Part shown: piece after piece, positions 23,092-31,825 of the stretch | How positions within the stretch are numbered: position 1 is the stretch's first letter | Layout: every line of letters starts with the position of its first letter | Assembly (NCBI GenBank): GCA_959600905.1 | Contig: CAUGNO010000002.1 | Coordinates: 1 to 64,000 of the forward strand | DNA length: 64,000 bases | Direction: 5' to 3' | DNA from: UMGS1975 sp959600905 | GTDB lineage: Bacteria > Bacillota > Clostridia > Christensenellales > QAND01 | Notes under the pieces: generated by a model | Database searches by the model: none | Told to the model about the DNA's origin: nothing | What the model saw: the letters and a program-made list of their open reading frames with translations, nothing else | Made by a program: the position numbers and the translations under genes

Positions 23092-23109
23092 CCGCCCGCT
23101 TTCGGGCGG
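23092..23109 (+). terminator. Hairpin after Cys-rich gene
   Basis: ACCGCCCG - CTTT - CGGGCGGT, perfect stem; the T tract is missing. Confidence 0.6.
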
Positions 23110-23115
23110 TACATA

Positions 23116-23330
23116 CCGCCGTGTCGGCGGGGCCGCATCCGGCCCGGCCTTGTGTGCCTAGCTCCCCTGTGCCCCGGGCATAGGCCCTGCTGCCATGCCT
23201 GTTTTTTTATTTCGCCGTGTCGGCGGGGCCCTGTCCGGCCTGGCCTTGTGTGCCCAGCCTTATTTCTCTGCCACGGGGAAATGCGCCTGCTCTGTATCAT
23301 CCATGCCTTTTCGCCGTGTCCATCCCTCTT
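23116..23330. repeat. Repeat array, ~97-bp period
   Basis: Hairpin CCGCCGTGTCGGCGG at 23116 recurs at 23213 and, degenerated (TTCGCCGTGTCCATCC), near 23311. Between copies: GCATCCGGCC / CTGTCCGGCC, then CCTTGTGTGCC, and in the first copy GTGCCCCGGGCATAGG. Same architecture as the array at 13758. Confidence 0.8.
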
Positions 23331-23439
23331 CCATTGGCATCCAATCAGACGCTGCGCTGCTTTTCGCGGCGTTTTTTTGCAGCGCTCCCCGCTCTTTCCC
23401 GCCTGGTTGGAAGAGGGCCCCGCCCCAGCCCTCCGCAAT

Positions 23440-23469
23440 AAAAAAGAGCCCTTTTCGGGCTCTTTTTTT
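23440..23469. terminator. Terminator of the endolysin gene
   Basis: AAAAAGAGCCC - TTTTC - GGGCTCTTTTTTT; works in either direction. Confidence 0.88.
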
Positions 23470-23475
23470 GTGCAT

Positions 23476-24255
23476 TTACCAGCGCGCTCTGCCATCCCGC
23501 ACATCCACATGCGTAAACGAGGCGTATTTGCCCACGCCGCCGTTGGGGTTTAGGCGGTTGGCAATGTCATAGACCTGCTTGGCCGTCATGCCCTCCACGC
23601 GGATGTCCGCTGCCTTGGCCAGCAAATGCTGGCTCAGCGGCGCGCCGCCCACCTTTTTGTTGTAGGCCGCTGTGCGGTATCCGCTGTTGATGATGACGGC
23701 GCGGCCGCCGCAGGCCGTGCGGATCTGTTCCAGCAGCGCCATCAACTTTTGGAGGTTGGCGTAAAACTTGGCCGGTACCTCCATGCCGTCGTGGCATTTG
23801 AATTCCGACGCCTTGAAGTGCGCCGATGCCGGCTGAGCGCCGCCCGGCGTTCCTGCATACAGCGCCGCCCAGGTATCCGGGCCCACAATGCCATCCGCCG
23901 CGATGCCGCCGGCTTTCTGCAAGGCCTTTACGGCCGCCTGTGTTTTGCTGCCGAAGATGCCGTCCGCCGTGCCCGCTTGAAAGCCCCGGGCGTTTAGCTC
24001 GTTTTGCAGGCCGCGCACCTTGGGCCCTCTGGCGCCCTGCTTCAATACGCCGTCTACCTCCAACGAATCCCAGGTGTCCGTTCCAATGATGCCGTCCACC
24101 GTGATGCCGTAGTTTTTTTGCAGCGCGCGCACCGCCTTTTCGGTGTTCTCTCCAAAGATGCCGTCCACGCTGCCCGCGCCGTAGCCCTTATGGTTCAAAA
24201 GCTGTTGGGCGGTTTTCACTTCCTTGCCCTTGTCTCCTCTGCGAATGGTTTTCAT
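23476..24255 (-). CDS. Peptidoglycan-binding M15-type peptidase (endolysin-like)
   Basis: 259 aa. Two PG_binding_1 repeats (KEVKTAQQLLNHKGYGAG, and PKVRGLQNELNARGFQAG) precede an M15A D,D-peptidase domain with INSGYRTAAYNKKVGG, SQHLLAKAADI and THVDV, giving the His/Asp/His zinc site. No signal peptide. Closely related to the tailocin endolysin at 34593 but has no phage structural genes next to it; a holin gene lies 960 bp away on the same strand. Confidence 0.88.
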   Translation of the reverse strand: MKTIRRGDKGKEVKTAQQLLNHKGYGAGSVDGIFGENTEKAVRALQKNYGITVDGIIGTDTWDSLEVDGVLKQGARGPKVRGLQNELNARGFQAGTADGIFGSKTQAAVKALQKAGGIAADGIVGPDTWAALYAGTPGGAQPASAHFKASEFKCHDGMEVPAKFYANLQKLMALLEQIRTACGGRAVIINSGYRTAAYNKKVGGAPLSQHLLAKAADIRVEGMTAKQVYDIANRLNPNGGVGKYASFTHVDVRDGRARW

Positions 24256-24299
24256 CCTGTTTCCTCCTTTGTGTGTGCCCCGGCGGGGCCTTTATATCC

Positions 24300-24530
24300 T
24301 ATGCTTCCGTCTAGTAGACGGTGCCATGCCCGGCCAAGATCATGATGCAAAGCATATTTTTCTGCCCCGGGGATAGGCCTAGCTGCCTTGCCATTTCTTC
24401 GCTTCCGCCCAGCAGACGCGCCATGCCCGGCCAAGATCATGATGCAAAGCATATTTTTCTGCCCCGGGGATAGGCCTAGCTGCCTTGCCATTTCTTCGCT
24501 TCCGCCCAGCAGACGCGCCATGCCCGGCCG
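24300..24530. repeat. Repeat array, ~97-bp period
   Basis: Units start at 24307 (CCGTCTAGTAGACGG), 24405 and 24502 (CCGCCCAGCAGACG). Each continues CGCCATGCCCGGCC, and the first two go on identically with AAGATCATGATGCAAAGC and CTGCCCCGGGGATAGG. The perfect hairpin in unit 1 differs from that at 13758 by paired changes (C to T, G to A). Confidence 0.9.
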
Positions 24531-24674
24531 GAATTTTGTCTTTCACGTTTTCCCCTGTCCGCCCAGTGGGCAGCGCCCGGCCCGGCCTGTTTGCTGTGTA
24601 TGGAGCCTGTGGTGGTGCTCGTTTTGCAGGCATGCTATAATAGGGCTCGAACGATGCAAAGGAGCGAAGTTTCC

Positions 24675-25091
24675 ATGTTTGCCAAAAAAGCAAAAAGCAC
24701 CGCCTTGGTGCTTCTCAACAATGCTGTGCGCCGCCTGATGCCGGGCGAAACTCAGGACAAGCTGCGCGCGCTCTCCACAGCGCCGGATTTTCAGCAGTCG
24801 CCCGCCTACGCTGCGTTTTGCGAGTCGCTGTGCCGCGATGTCTTGCTGGATGTGCGCCGCCAGCTTGCCTTCAAATCCCCCTCCCATGCCCGCACGCTGG
24901 AAAGGCTCGTGGCCCATCCCGAATTGCTGTATCATGAAAGCGTGCTCTCCCCGCACGGCGTGTACACCTTTCCGCTGCTGTTCGGCCTGCTGTTTTTTTC
25001 GCTGACCCGCCGCACCCCTTCTTTGGAGGACCTATCCGTCGTACAGCAGTATTTCGATAAGTTTCTCTGCGAGCTGGCGCAAGAGGCATGA
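24675..25091 (+). CDS. Hypothetical protein
   Basis: 138 aa, helical (AKKAKSTALVLLNNAVRRLM, later FPLLFGLLFFSLTRRTPSLE). AAAGGAG lies 13 nt upstream of the ATG. No family recognised. It sits between the endolysin-like and holin genes but on the opposite strand. Confidence 0.55.
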   Translation: MFAKKAKSTALVLLNNAVRRLMPGETQDKLRALSTAPDFQQSPAYAAFCESLCRDVLLDVRRQLAFKSPSHARTLERLVAHPELLYHESVLSPHGVYTFPLLFGLLFFSLTRRTPSLEDLSVVQQYFDKFLCELAQEA

Positions 25092-25192
25092 AAGCGCCGG
25101 CGGCCCGGCCTTTTCCCGTCCATGCTTTGCACAGCCCGTTTACCCCGGCTCTATCGGCGTCAAAGCCGGCAATGCCTTTCATTCTTTATGTG

Positions 25193-25214
25193 AAAAAGCC
25201 GCCCTATGGGCGGC
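25193..25214 (-). terminator. Terminator of holin gene
   Basis: GCCGCCC - ATA - GGGCGGC followed by TTTTT on the minus strand. Confidence 0.8.
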
Positions 25215-25217
25215 CCT

Positions 25218-25505
25218 TTATTTCTCTTGCTTTTTCGGTGTCTTGATTTCCTCTTTGGCCTTTTTCATCTGCTTGATGACCTGGTTGCACATCACGGCGG
25301 CCCCAGAGGCCAAAATGCCCTGCATCACGCCCTGTACGCCGCCCTTCACCAAATAGCCCAGCACCATCCCGATCCCTGCCAGAAAGACCGGGATCAGGCA
25401 GTCCGGCACGGCTTTGATGCGCTTTAGCACCGTGCCCAGCACATACAGCGCCAGCACGACGATGTGCATATCCTCCTGCAAGGCCTGGCTGATGAGCTCT
25501 TCCAT
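25218..25505 (-). CDS. Phage holin-family protein (Hol44/holin 5-2 type)
   Basis: 95 aa. Two to three hydrophobic segments (MHIVVLALYVLGTVLKRI, LIPVFLAGIGMVLGYLV, GVMQGILASGAAVMCNQ) and a lysine-rich C-tail, the layout of Phage_holin_5_2. Holins permeabilise the membrane to release endolysin. Possible partner of the lone endolysin at 23476. Followed by its own terminator. Confidence 0.75.
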   Translation of the reverse strand: MEELISQALQEDMHIVVLALYVLGTVLKRIKAVPDCLIPVFLAGIGMVLGYLVKGGVQGVMQGILASGAAVMCNQVIKQMKKAKEEIKTPKKQEK

Positions 25506-25676
25506 CGGTGCTCGCCTCCTACGCTATACCCTATGCGTGCCGGCCGGCGCGTGTGAACGCGGGCCTGTTCAAGCAAAGGAGGCGCTTGGCCCATGGCCTA
25601 TCTCGCCCCAGGCCTGATGCCCGCCGTCCGCGCCAACAGCCGGCGGTGCAGGAGACGCTGTGCGGACGAATGAAAG

Positions 25677-25704
25677 AAAACAAGCCCCCATGGGCTTGTT
25701 TTCT
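25677..25704 (-). terminator. Terminator of the V-ATPase operon
   Basis: AAAACAAGCCC - ATG - GGGGCTTGTTTTCTTT on the minus strand, immediately after subunit D. Confidence 0.88.
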
Positions 25705-26331
25705 TTACCGCCTGTGCGCGTTCTGCAATACCAGATCCTTGACCTTCAGCAGTCGCGTGTTGTTGGCCCTGTCGTTTTCCTCCAGCTGCATGCGGATGCG
25801 GCGCTGCGCCTGCTCCAGGTTCGGGATCAGCACATGCTCCAGCGCCCCTACCCGCCGCCGCGTGCGCTCGATCTCCCGCCCCAGGCGCCGGAGGTTCTCC
25901 TCCGTCTCTGCCAAAGCCAAAAGCTCGGGCCACAGCGCGCAAAGCTGCGCCATCCCCTCTTTTAAGCCCGCCGTTTCCAAGCACAGCGCCGGCTGCGGCG
26001 GGGCCTGCCCGCGCAGCGTGCACAGCGGCGTGCCCATCGCCTTGGTTTGGCCCGTTTCCACGGTAAGCGGCGCGCCCGGCCAGCACAGCGCGGCCAAATA
26101 GGCAGCCTGCCCCAGCTCCGCCCGCGCCGCCGCCATGGCCCTTCCATACGCCGCCAGCCCTTTTTGCACTGTCTCCCGCTGCCGCCCGGCCTTGGATACC
26201 AGCGCCAACAACCGGCGCATCAGCTCGTCCCGCTTATCCTTGAGCAGCTTATGCCCACGCCGCGCCGTGGCCAGCTGCCGTTTGATGCGGCCCAGCTGCA
26301 TGCGCGTGGTCGGCGTCATCGGCTCCGCCAT
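25705..26331 (-). CDS. ntpD: V-type ATPase subunit D (central rotor)
   Basis: 208 aa coiled-coil protein. TPTTRMQLGRIKRQLATARR and KLLKDKRDELMRRL at the N-terminus, RRVGALEHVLIPNLEQAQRR near the C-terminus, both standard for D, which forms the rotor shaft inside the A3B3 head. AGGAGG in the end of ntpB precedes the ATG. Last gene of the operon. Confidence 0.93.
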   Translation of the reverse strand: MAEPMTPTTRMQLGRIKRQLATARRGHKLLKDKRDELMRRLLALVSKAGRQRETVQKGLAAYGRAMAAARAELGQAAYLAALCWPGAPLTVETGQTKAMGTPLCTLRGQAPPQPALCLETAGLKEGMAQLCALWPELLALAETEENLRRLGREIERTRRRVGALEHVLIPNLEQAQRRIRMQLEENDRANNTRLLKVKDLVLQNAHRR

Positions 26332-27717
26332 TTACGCTTCCTCCTTTTTCTCGTCGTAATAGCGCGCCAAGAATTCCGGCTTGATGCGCACCAGCTCCTG
26401 CCTCGGCAGCATGCGCAGCAGCGCCCAGCCCAGATCCAGCGTCTGTTCGATGCTGCGCTCCGTTTCAAAGCCCTGGCCCAGGTATTGCCGCTCAAACGCC
26501 TCGGCAAAGGCCGCGTAAGCGCGGTCGGTCTCGGTCAGCGCTGATTCGCCCAGCACCACCATCAGCTCCGCCGCGTCCCGTCCGCGGGCATAGGCGGCAA
26601 ACAGCTGGTTCATGGTATCGGCATGGTCCTCCCGCGTCTTGCCCGGGCCGATGCCCTTATCCTTGAGCCTGGAAAGCGAGGGCAGCACGTCGATGGGCGG
26701 CTGGATGTGCTTTCGTTCCAGCGCACGGCTCAATAGGATCTGCCCCTCGGTGATATACCCCGTCAAGTCCGGGATGGGGTGGGTCTTATCGTCCTCCGGC
26801 ATGGTCAGAATCGGGATCATGGTGATGCTGCCCGGCCTGCCCTCGATGCGCCCGGCGCGCTCGTACAGCTGCGCTAAGTCCGTGTACATGTACCCCGGAT
26901 ACCCGCGGCGGCCCGGCACCTCCTTGCGCGCGGCCGAAACCTCGCGCAGCGCCTCGGCGTAGTTGGTCATGTCCGTGAGCACCACCAGCACATGCAGCCC
27001 CCTGTCAAACGCCAGGTATTCCGCTGCCGTCAGCGCCATTTTGGGGGTGGAAAGCCGCTCCACCGCCGGGTCGCCCGCCAGGTTCAAAAACACTGCCGTG
27101 TGCGAAAGCGCGCCTGTCCGCTCAAAGCTGTCGGTAAAATACTGCGCCTGCTCAAAGGGAATGCCGATGGCGGCAAACACCACCGCAAACCCCTCGTTTG
27201 TGCCCCGCACCTTGGCCTGGCGCACAATCTGCGCCGCCAAACGCGCATGCGGAAGCCCGCTGGCGGAAAAGATGGGCAGCTTTTGCCCGCGCACCAGGGT
27301 ATTCAGCCCGTCGATGGCGGAAATGCCGGTCTGGATGAATTCCTCCGGGTACCGCCGCGCCACCGGGTTGAGGGGCGTGCCGTTGACATCCAGCACCTTG
27401 TCCGGGATCAGCGACGGCCCGCCGTCTATCGGCCGCCCCAGCCCGTCAAACACACGGCCCAAAAGCCCCGGCGAAACGGGCAGCGCCATCCCCCGCCCGG
27501 CAAAGCGCACCCGGCAGGTCTCGGCGGACAGCCCGGCTGCGCTTTCAAACAATTGTACCAGCGCATAGCCCTCCGCCGCCTCCAGCACGCGGCACAGCCT
27601 TTTTTCCCCACTGGGCAAAAGGATCTCCCCCATCTCGTTGTACGCCGCCTTTTTTACGCCCTCTACCAGCAGCAGCGGCCCTGCAATCTCGCGGATGCGT
27701 TTGTATTCTGTCGGCAT
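26332..27717 (-). CDS. ntpB: V-type ATPase subunit B
   Basis: 461 aa. Non-catalytic nucleotide-site subunit, lacking a P-loop. PVSPGLLGRVFDGLGRPIDG, IGIPFEQAQYFTDSFERTGA and PGYMYTDLAQLYERAGRIEG are B-specific blocks. Alternates with A in the head hexamer. Starts 0-1 nt after A and ends next to D, consistent with one transcript. Confidence 0.97.
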   Translation of the reverse strand: MPTEYKRIREIAGPLLLVEGVKKAAYNEMGEILLPSGEKRLCRVLEAAEGYALVQLFESAAGLSAETCRVRFAGRGMALPVSPGLLGRVFDGLGRPIDGGPSLIPDKVLDVNGTPLNPVARRYPEEFIQTGISAIDGLNTLVRGQKLPIFSASGLPHARLAAQIVRQAKVRGTNEGFAVVFAAIGIPFEQAQYFTDSFERTGALSHTAVFLNLAGDPAVERLSTPKMALTAAEYLAFDRGLHVLVVLTDMTNYAEALREVSAARKEVPGRRGYPGYMYTDLAQLYERAGRIEGRPGSITMIPILTMPEDDKTHPIPDLTGYITEGQILLSRALERKHIQPPIDVLPSLSRLKDKGIGPGKTREDHADTMNQLFAAYARGRDAAELMVVLGESALTETDRAYAAFAEAFERQYLGQGFETERSIEQTLDLGWALLRMLPRQELVRIKPEFLARYYDEKKEEA

Positions 27718-29493
27718 CTATCTCTCCTCCTTTGGCACGGCGTCCGCCAGCTGGCGCTGCAGCGCCGATAAAATGCGTTCCGCCTCTGCCCGGCTTTTTT
27801 CCTCGGACACGCGCTTGTAGCGCGCAATGTCCTCGCGCACCGGCAGCGCGGCCAAGCGCTCTATGTCCGCCCCCTGTTCCGCAGCGGCCAGCGCGCCGTC
27901 ATAGTACGCCAAAATCATCTGCATCATGCGCCATTGCTTATCGGGGCTGGTGTAGGTGTCCACCTCGTCAAACGCCGCCTGGTGCAGAAAATCCTCACGG
28001 ATAGAGCGCGCCGCTTCCATTTTGATGCGGTCCTGCGGGGCCATCGCGTCCATGCCCACCAGCTTTACCACTTCCTCCAGCTCCGCCTCCTCGCTCAAAA
28101 GCGAAAGCATCCGCCGCCGCGCTTTGCCCCAGCCGGGGTGCACCTCTTTTTCAAACCACGGCGCCAATTCGTCGGCATACAGCGAATAGCTTGTCAAATA
28201 ATGGATGGCGGGAAAATGCCGCTTGTACGCCAGCGCCGCATCCAGCCCCCAAAACACCTTGACGATGCGCAGCGTAGCCTGCGAAACGGGCTCTGCAATG
28301 TCCCCGCCCGGCGGCGATACCGCGCCGATGATGGAAAGCGTGCCCTCCCGCGGCGCAGCGCCCAGGGAAAGCGCGCGCCCGGCACGCTCATAAAACTGCG
28401 CTAAGCGGCTGCCCAGGTAGGCAGGATAGCCCTCCTCGCCCGGCATCTCCTCCAGCCGCCCGCTCATCTCGCGCAGCGCCTCGGCCCACCGCGAGGTGGA
28501 ATCCGCCATCAGTGCCACGGCATAGCCCATATCCCGGAAGTATTCCGCAATCGTCACCCCGGTATAGATGGAGGCCTCGCGCGCCGCCACCGGCATGTCG
28601 GAGGTGTTGGCGATCAGCACCGTGCGCTCCATCAGCGGCCGCCCGGTCTTGGGATCGGCCAGCGCGGGAAATTCATTGAGCACGTCCGTCATCTCGTTGC
28701 CGCGCTCCCCGCAGCCGATGTATACCACCACGTCCGCCTCCGCCCATTTGGCCAGCTGGTGCTGGGTCACGGTCTTGCCGCTGCCAAACGGCCCCGGGAT
28801 CGCCGCCACCCCGCCCTTTGCCAGCGGAAACAGACAGTCGATCACCCGCTGCCCTGTGATGAGCGGGCGGTCCGGCGCCAGCTTTTTGCCCACCGGCCGC
28901 GCCCTTCGCACCGGCCAGGCCTGGCACATTGCCAGCGTCTGTACGCCGCCTTCGCCCTGTATGGTGCAAACGGGCTCGTCCACTGTGTATTGGCCCGCCC
29001 GTATCTCCTGCACCACGCCGCAAACGCCGGGCGGCGCCAATATCCTGTGCAATACCAGCGGCGTCTCCTGTACCGTGCCCAGCACGTCGCCGGGCTGTAT
29101 GCGCTGCCCGGTCTCCACGCACGGGCAAAATTCCCATGCTTTGGCCCTGTCCAGCTGCGGGGCCCGCTGCCCGCGCAAAAGCCGGCTGCCAGCCGCCCGG
29201 TACAGCGTTGTCAGCGGCCGCCCGATGCCGTCGAAAATGCCGCCTACCAGCCCCGGCCCCAGCTCCATGGACAGCGGATGCCCCTCGGATGCCACCTGCG
29301 CTCCCACCTCAAGCCCGCTCGTCTCCTCATACACCTGGATATAGGCCCTGTCTCCGTGCATCTCGATGATCTCGCCGATCAAGCCCTGTTCGCTTACGCG
29401 CACCACGTCAAACAGGTTTGCCCTGCGCAGACCCTCTGCCAGCACCAGCGGCCCCGCAATCTTTACCACTCTGCCTTGTTCGTTTTGCTGCAT
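27718..29493 (-). CDS. ntpA: V-type ATPase subunit A (catalytic)
   Basis: 591 aa from the ATG at 29493. P-loop GPFGSGKT, IGCGERGNEMTDVL, the bulge domain typical of V-type A subunits and SRWAEALREMSGRLEEMPGE. Hydrolyses or makes ATP. A longer open frame extends into the F gene but the internal ATG with GGATAAC context and alignment to the family (MQQNEQGRVVKIAGPLVLAE) fix the start. Confidence 0.97.
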   Translation of the reverse strand: MQQNEQGRVVKIAGPLVLAEGLRRANLFDVVRVSEQGLIGEIIEMHGDRAYIQVYEETSGLEVGAQVASEGHPLSMELGPGLVGGIFDGIGRPLTTLYRAAGSRLLRGQRAPQLDRAKAWEFCPCVETGQRIQPGDVLGTVQETPLVLHRILAPPGVCGVVQEIRAGQYTVDEPVCTIQGEGGVQTLAMCQAWPVRRARPVGKKLAPDRPLITGQRVIDCLFPLAKGGVAAIPGPFGSGKTVTQHQLAKWAEADVVVYIGCGERGNEMTDVLNEFPALADPKTGRPLMERTVLIANTSDMPVAAREASIYTGVTIAEYFRDMGYAVALMADSTSRWAEALREMSGRLEEMPGEEGYPAYLGSRLAQFYERAGRALSLGAAPREGTLSIIGAVSPPGGDIAEPVSQATLRIVKVFWGLDAALAYKRHFPAIHYLTSYSLYADELAPWFEKEVHPGWGKARRRMLSLLSEEAELEEVVKLVGMDAMAPQDRIKMEAARSIREDFLHQAAFDEVDTYTSPDKQWRMMQMILAYYDGALAAAEQGADIERLAALPVREDIARYKRVSEEKSRAEAERILSALQRQLADAVPKEER

Positions 29494-29494
29494 G

Positions 29495-29812
29495 TTATCC
29501 TTCCTCTCCCCACAGCCCGGCGCCCGCCGCCTGACGCAGCACCGTCTCCAGCGCCCTGTCCGCCTGCCCGGGCTTCGCTTCGTCCGGGAGGATGAGCACC
29601 AGCGGCCCTTCCTTTTGCCGCAGCCTGTCAAGGCGCTCGCTCACCAGGCGCGCCGCTTCTGCCGTCACCAAAATCAGTGCGCAGCCTGCACGCTGCGCTT
29701 TTTCCAGCGCCGTTTCCGCCTCGGCCCTGGTGTGCGCCGGGTAGCCGTCTAAGCCCAAGGCCGCGAACCCTGCCACGCGCTCCCTGTCCCCAATGACCGC
29801 CACGCTAGGCAT
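29495..29812 (-). CDS. ntpG: V-type ATPase subunit F
   Basis: 105 aa Rossmann-like protein: MPSVAVIGDRERVAGFAALG, then ALILVTAEAARLVSERL and LVLILPD. Binds the D shaft. Overlaps subunit C by 8 nt. Named NtpG in Enterococcus nomenclature. Confidence 0.9.
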   Translation of the reverse strand: MPSVAVIGDRERVAGFAALGLDGYPAHTRAEAETALEKAQRAGCALILVTAEAARLVSERLDRLRQKEGPLVLILPDEAKPGQADRALETVLRQAAGAGLWGEEG

Positions 29813-30737
29813 ACTGCAAACGCCCCCTTTCCCGCATGTGCGCCGGTTCACCCGGCAAAAGCCGCAAACAAACCTCCTGCGTCTCCGCCTTGGTCTGCAG
29901 CCAGTAGGCCGCCAGCGCCGCCGGGCTAAAGGAATCGCGCGCCAGCATCCATGCCGTTTTCAACACCTGCCCGTCGCGCCACGCTTCAAAGACAGCGGGG
30001 CTCATCGTCTCGGCCGCCAGCGCCTTTTCCCCGTCCTGCGCCTGCCAAAAAGCACACAGCGCCCTCGGCCCGCGCACCGCCGCCTCGATGGCCCGCGCGT
30101 TGTCCCCGCCCGGGCCAAGGCGCTCCAAAAGCTCCTCCTTGTCCTGTTCGTATACCGCGCCGTACATCAGCGCCTTGTCCGCCTCCGCCTGCGCCATCGC
30201 CCGCGCCAGCGTGCTGAGCTGCGGGCTCCCGCTCTTGTCTGCCAGCCGTATCATCGCCGCCCGCTTTTCCCTTTGCAGCCAACGCATGAGCGCGGGGCCG
30301 GGCCGGGGGGTTTGCCAGGCCGCCTGCGCGCTTTTCTGCAAATACCCAGGCAGCCTGCGCTCGTCCTTTTCCTTTGCCGCCTGGGTTAGCACGCCGGGCG
30401 GCGTTAAGCAGGGCCGGGCCCAAACTGGCCCTGCTTCCCCGCTGCCCATCTGCCATGCCGTGCAGAGAAATACATTGCAAAATTCTTCCGGCATCAGCAA
30501 AAACCGCAGCGCCTTGGCATCGGGCGCTATGCTTGTTACAAACGCCCACGCTTCCTGTCTGCGCGCCCGGGCCATCTCCTCGGCCGGCCTGTCCGTCTGC
30601 CAGCCCTTATTCTGCAAAGCCCGTTTTACCGCCGGCTCGTCCGCCGTCCACAGCCATGCGGCCTCCTCTGCGGAAAGCAGGCGCTCCATCCGGGCCCGCA
30701 CGGCCGCCACCGCATACGCGTCCCCTGCCTTGTTCAT
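29805..30737 (-). CDS. ntpC: V-type ATPase subunit C (d-type, rotor cap)
   Basis: 310 aa, helical. YAVAAVRARMERLLSAEEA, then three repeated helical bundles of the family. The funnel-shaped C subunit links the D/F shaft to the K ring. Divergent at sequence level but placed by size and conserved operon position between E and F. Confidence 0.85.
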   Translation of the reverse strand: MNKAGDAYAVAAVRARMERLLSAEEAAWLWTADEPAVKRALQNKGWQTDRPAEEMARARRQEAWAFVTSIAPDAKALRFLLMPEEFCNVFLCTAWQMGSGEAGPVWARPCLTPPGVLTQAAKEKDERRLPGYLQKSAQAAWQTPRPGPALMRWLQREKRAAMIRLADKSGSPQLSTLARAMAQAEADKALMYGAVYEQDKEELLERLGPGGDNARAIEAAVRGPRALCAFWQAQDGEKALAAETMSPAVFEAWRDGQVLKTAWMLARDSFSPAALAAYWLQTKAETQEVCLRLLPGEPAHMRERGRLQYA

Positions 30738-31336
30738 GTCTCTTCCTCCCCGTACAATACGGCCGCCACCTGCTGCGTCAGCGCTTCCCGCAGCGTTTGC
30801 AGCAGGGCGGGCAGTGTGCGGTTCTTTTCTTCCGTATCATACACAAGCACGAACCCGCCGCCCTCTTGCAGCGTCCTGCCCGCCGGCGAGATGGAAGCGC
30901 CCTTCTCCAAAAGCGCATCGCCGACGCGCCGCCAAAATTCTTCCGGCAGCTGCGCGTTGTCCGCCTCTGTCAACACCAGCTGCCCCGCCTTGCCCGGCAC
31001 AGCCTCCGCCAATATGCCGCGCTCCAGCGCCTCCGCATAGCCGGGGTGCTGCACGGTACGGCTCAGCGCCTTTTCAAATACCCGCTCTATGCCCTCGTTT
31101 TTGGCCGCCAGCAGCAAAAGCGCCTGCTCGTGCTGCGCCTGCCGCTGCGCCTTTTGCACCAGCCCAATGTATGCCAGCTCCGCCTCGCCGCGCGCCTTTT
31201 GACAGCCGATCCGCGCGTTTTCCCTGGCCCTTTGCAAAAGCGCCACGGCCTCCCTTTCTGCCTCTTTTTCTATCTGCGCCGCCTCGGTTTCGGCCAACAG
31301 CAGAATGGCTTTCTGCAATGGTTCGGTTTCCGTCAA
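30734..31336 (-). CDS. ntpE: V-type ATPase subunit E (peripheral stalk)
   Basis: 200 aa. Long N-terminal helix (AETEAAQIEKEAEREAVALL) followed by a globular C-terminal domain with GRTLQEGGGFVLVYD. Pairs with G/H to form the stator. Overlaps ntpC by 4 nt. Confidence 0.88.
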   Translation of the reverse strand: MTETEPLQKAILLLAETEAAQIEKEAEREAVALLQRARENARIGCQKARGEAELAYIGLVQKAQRQAQHEQALLLLAAKNEGIERVFEKALSRTVQHPGYAEALERGILAEAVPGKAGQLVLTEADNAQLPEEFWRRVGDALLEKGASISPAGRTLQEGGGFVLVYDTEEKNRTLPALLQTLREALTQQVAAVLYGEEET

Positions 31337-31351
31337 GACAATGCGCCCCCC

Positions 31352-31825
31352 TTACGCCAGGCTCGTCAGCGCCAAGATCGTGATGAGCAGCGCCAAGATC
31401 GCGTACGTCTCCACCATCGCCGCCATGGTGATGGCCTTGCCGTTTTGGTCCGGCTTTTGCGCCACCAGCCCCACGCCGGCCACCGCCGCGCGCCCCTGGG
31501 CCACGGCGGAAAAATACCCCACCACCGCCACCGGCAGGCACGCCGCCAGATAGCAAAGCCCTTCTGCCAGCGTCAGCGGAAGCGGCGCACCGCCCAAAAA
31601 GCCTGTCTGGCTCAGCGCCAGCACCGCCGTCAATAGCCCATACAGCCCCTGTGTGCCGGGCAGCAGCTGCAAGATCAGCACCTTGGAAAATTTGCCGGGG
31701 TCCTGGCTGACCACCCCGGCCGCCGCCTCCCCGACCATGCCTACCGCCCGCGCGGAGCCAATGCCCGCCATCAGCGCCGCTGTCAGCGCGCCTATCAGCG
31801 CCAAACCCGTTCCAAACCCGATCAT
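31352..31825 (-). CDS. ntpK: V-type ATPase subunit K (proteolipid, Na+-type)
   Basis: 157 aa, four transmembrane helices as two hairpins. LLPGTQGLYG gives Leu55, Thr58 and Gln59; AVAQGR gives Gln110; MVETYAILA gives Glu139. These correspond to the Na+ ligands of E. hirae NtpK (Leu61, Thr64, Gln65, Gln110, Glu139). Forms the rotating ion-binding ring. Confidence 0.95.
   Translation of the reverse strand: MIGFGTGLALIGALTAALMAGIGSARAVGMVGEAAAGVVSQDPGKFSKVLILQLLPGTQGLYGLLTAVLALSQTGFLGGAPLPLTLAEGLCYLAACLPVAVVGYFSAVAQGRAAVAGVGLVAQKPDQNGKAITMAAMVETYAILALLITILALTSLA

Noticed and set aside
13758..24530. The ~96-bp arrays considered as CRISPR
   Set aside because: Units are directly tandem with no short unique spacers, periods are too long for repeats of 24-40 bp, and no cas gene is present.
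27718..29631. 637-aa V-ATPase subunit A
   Set aside because: The extra N-terminal residues overlap the F gene out of frame; the ATG at 29493 gives the standard start.
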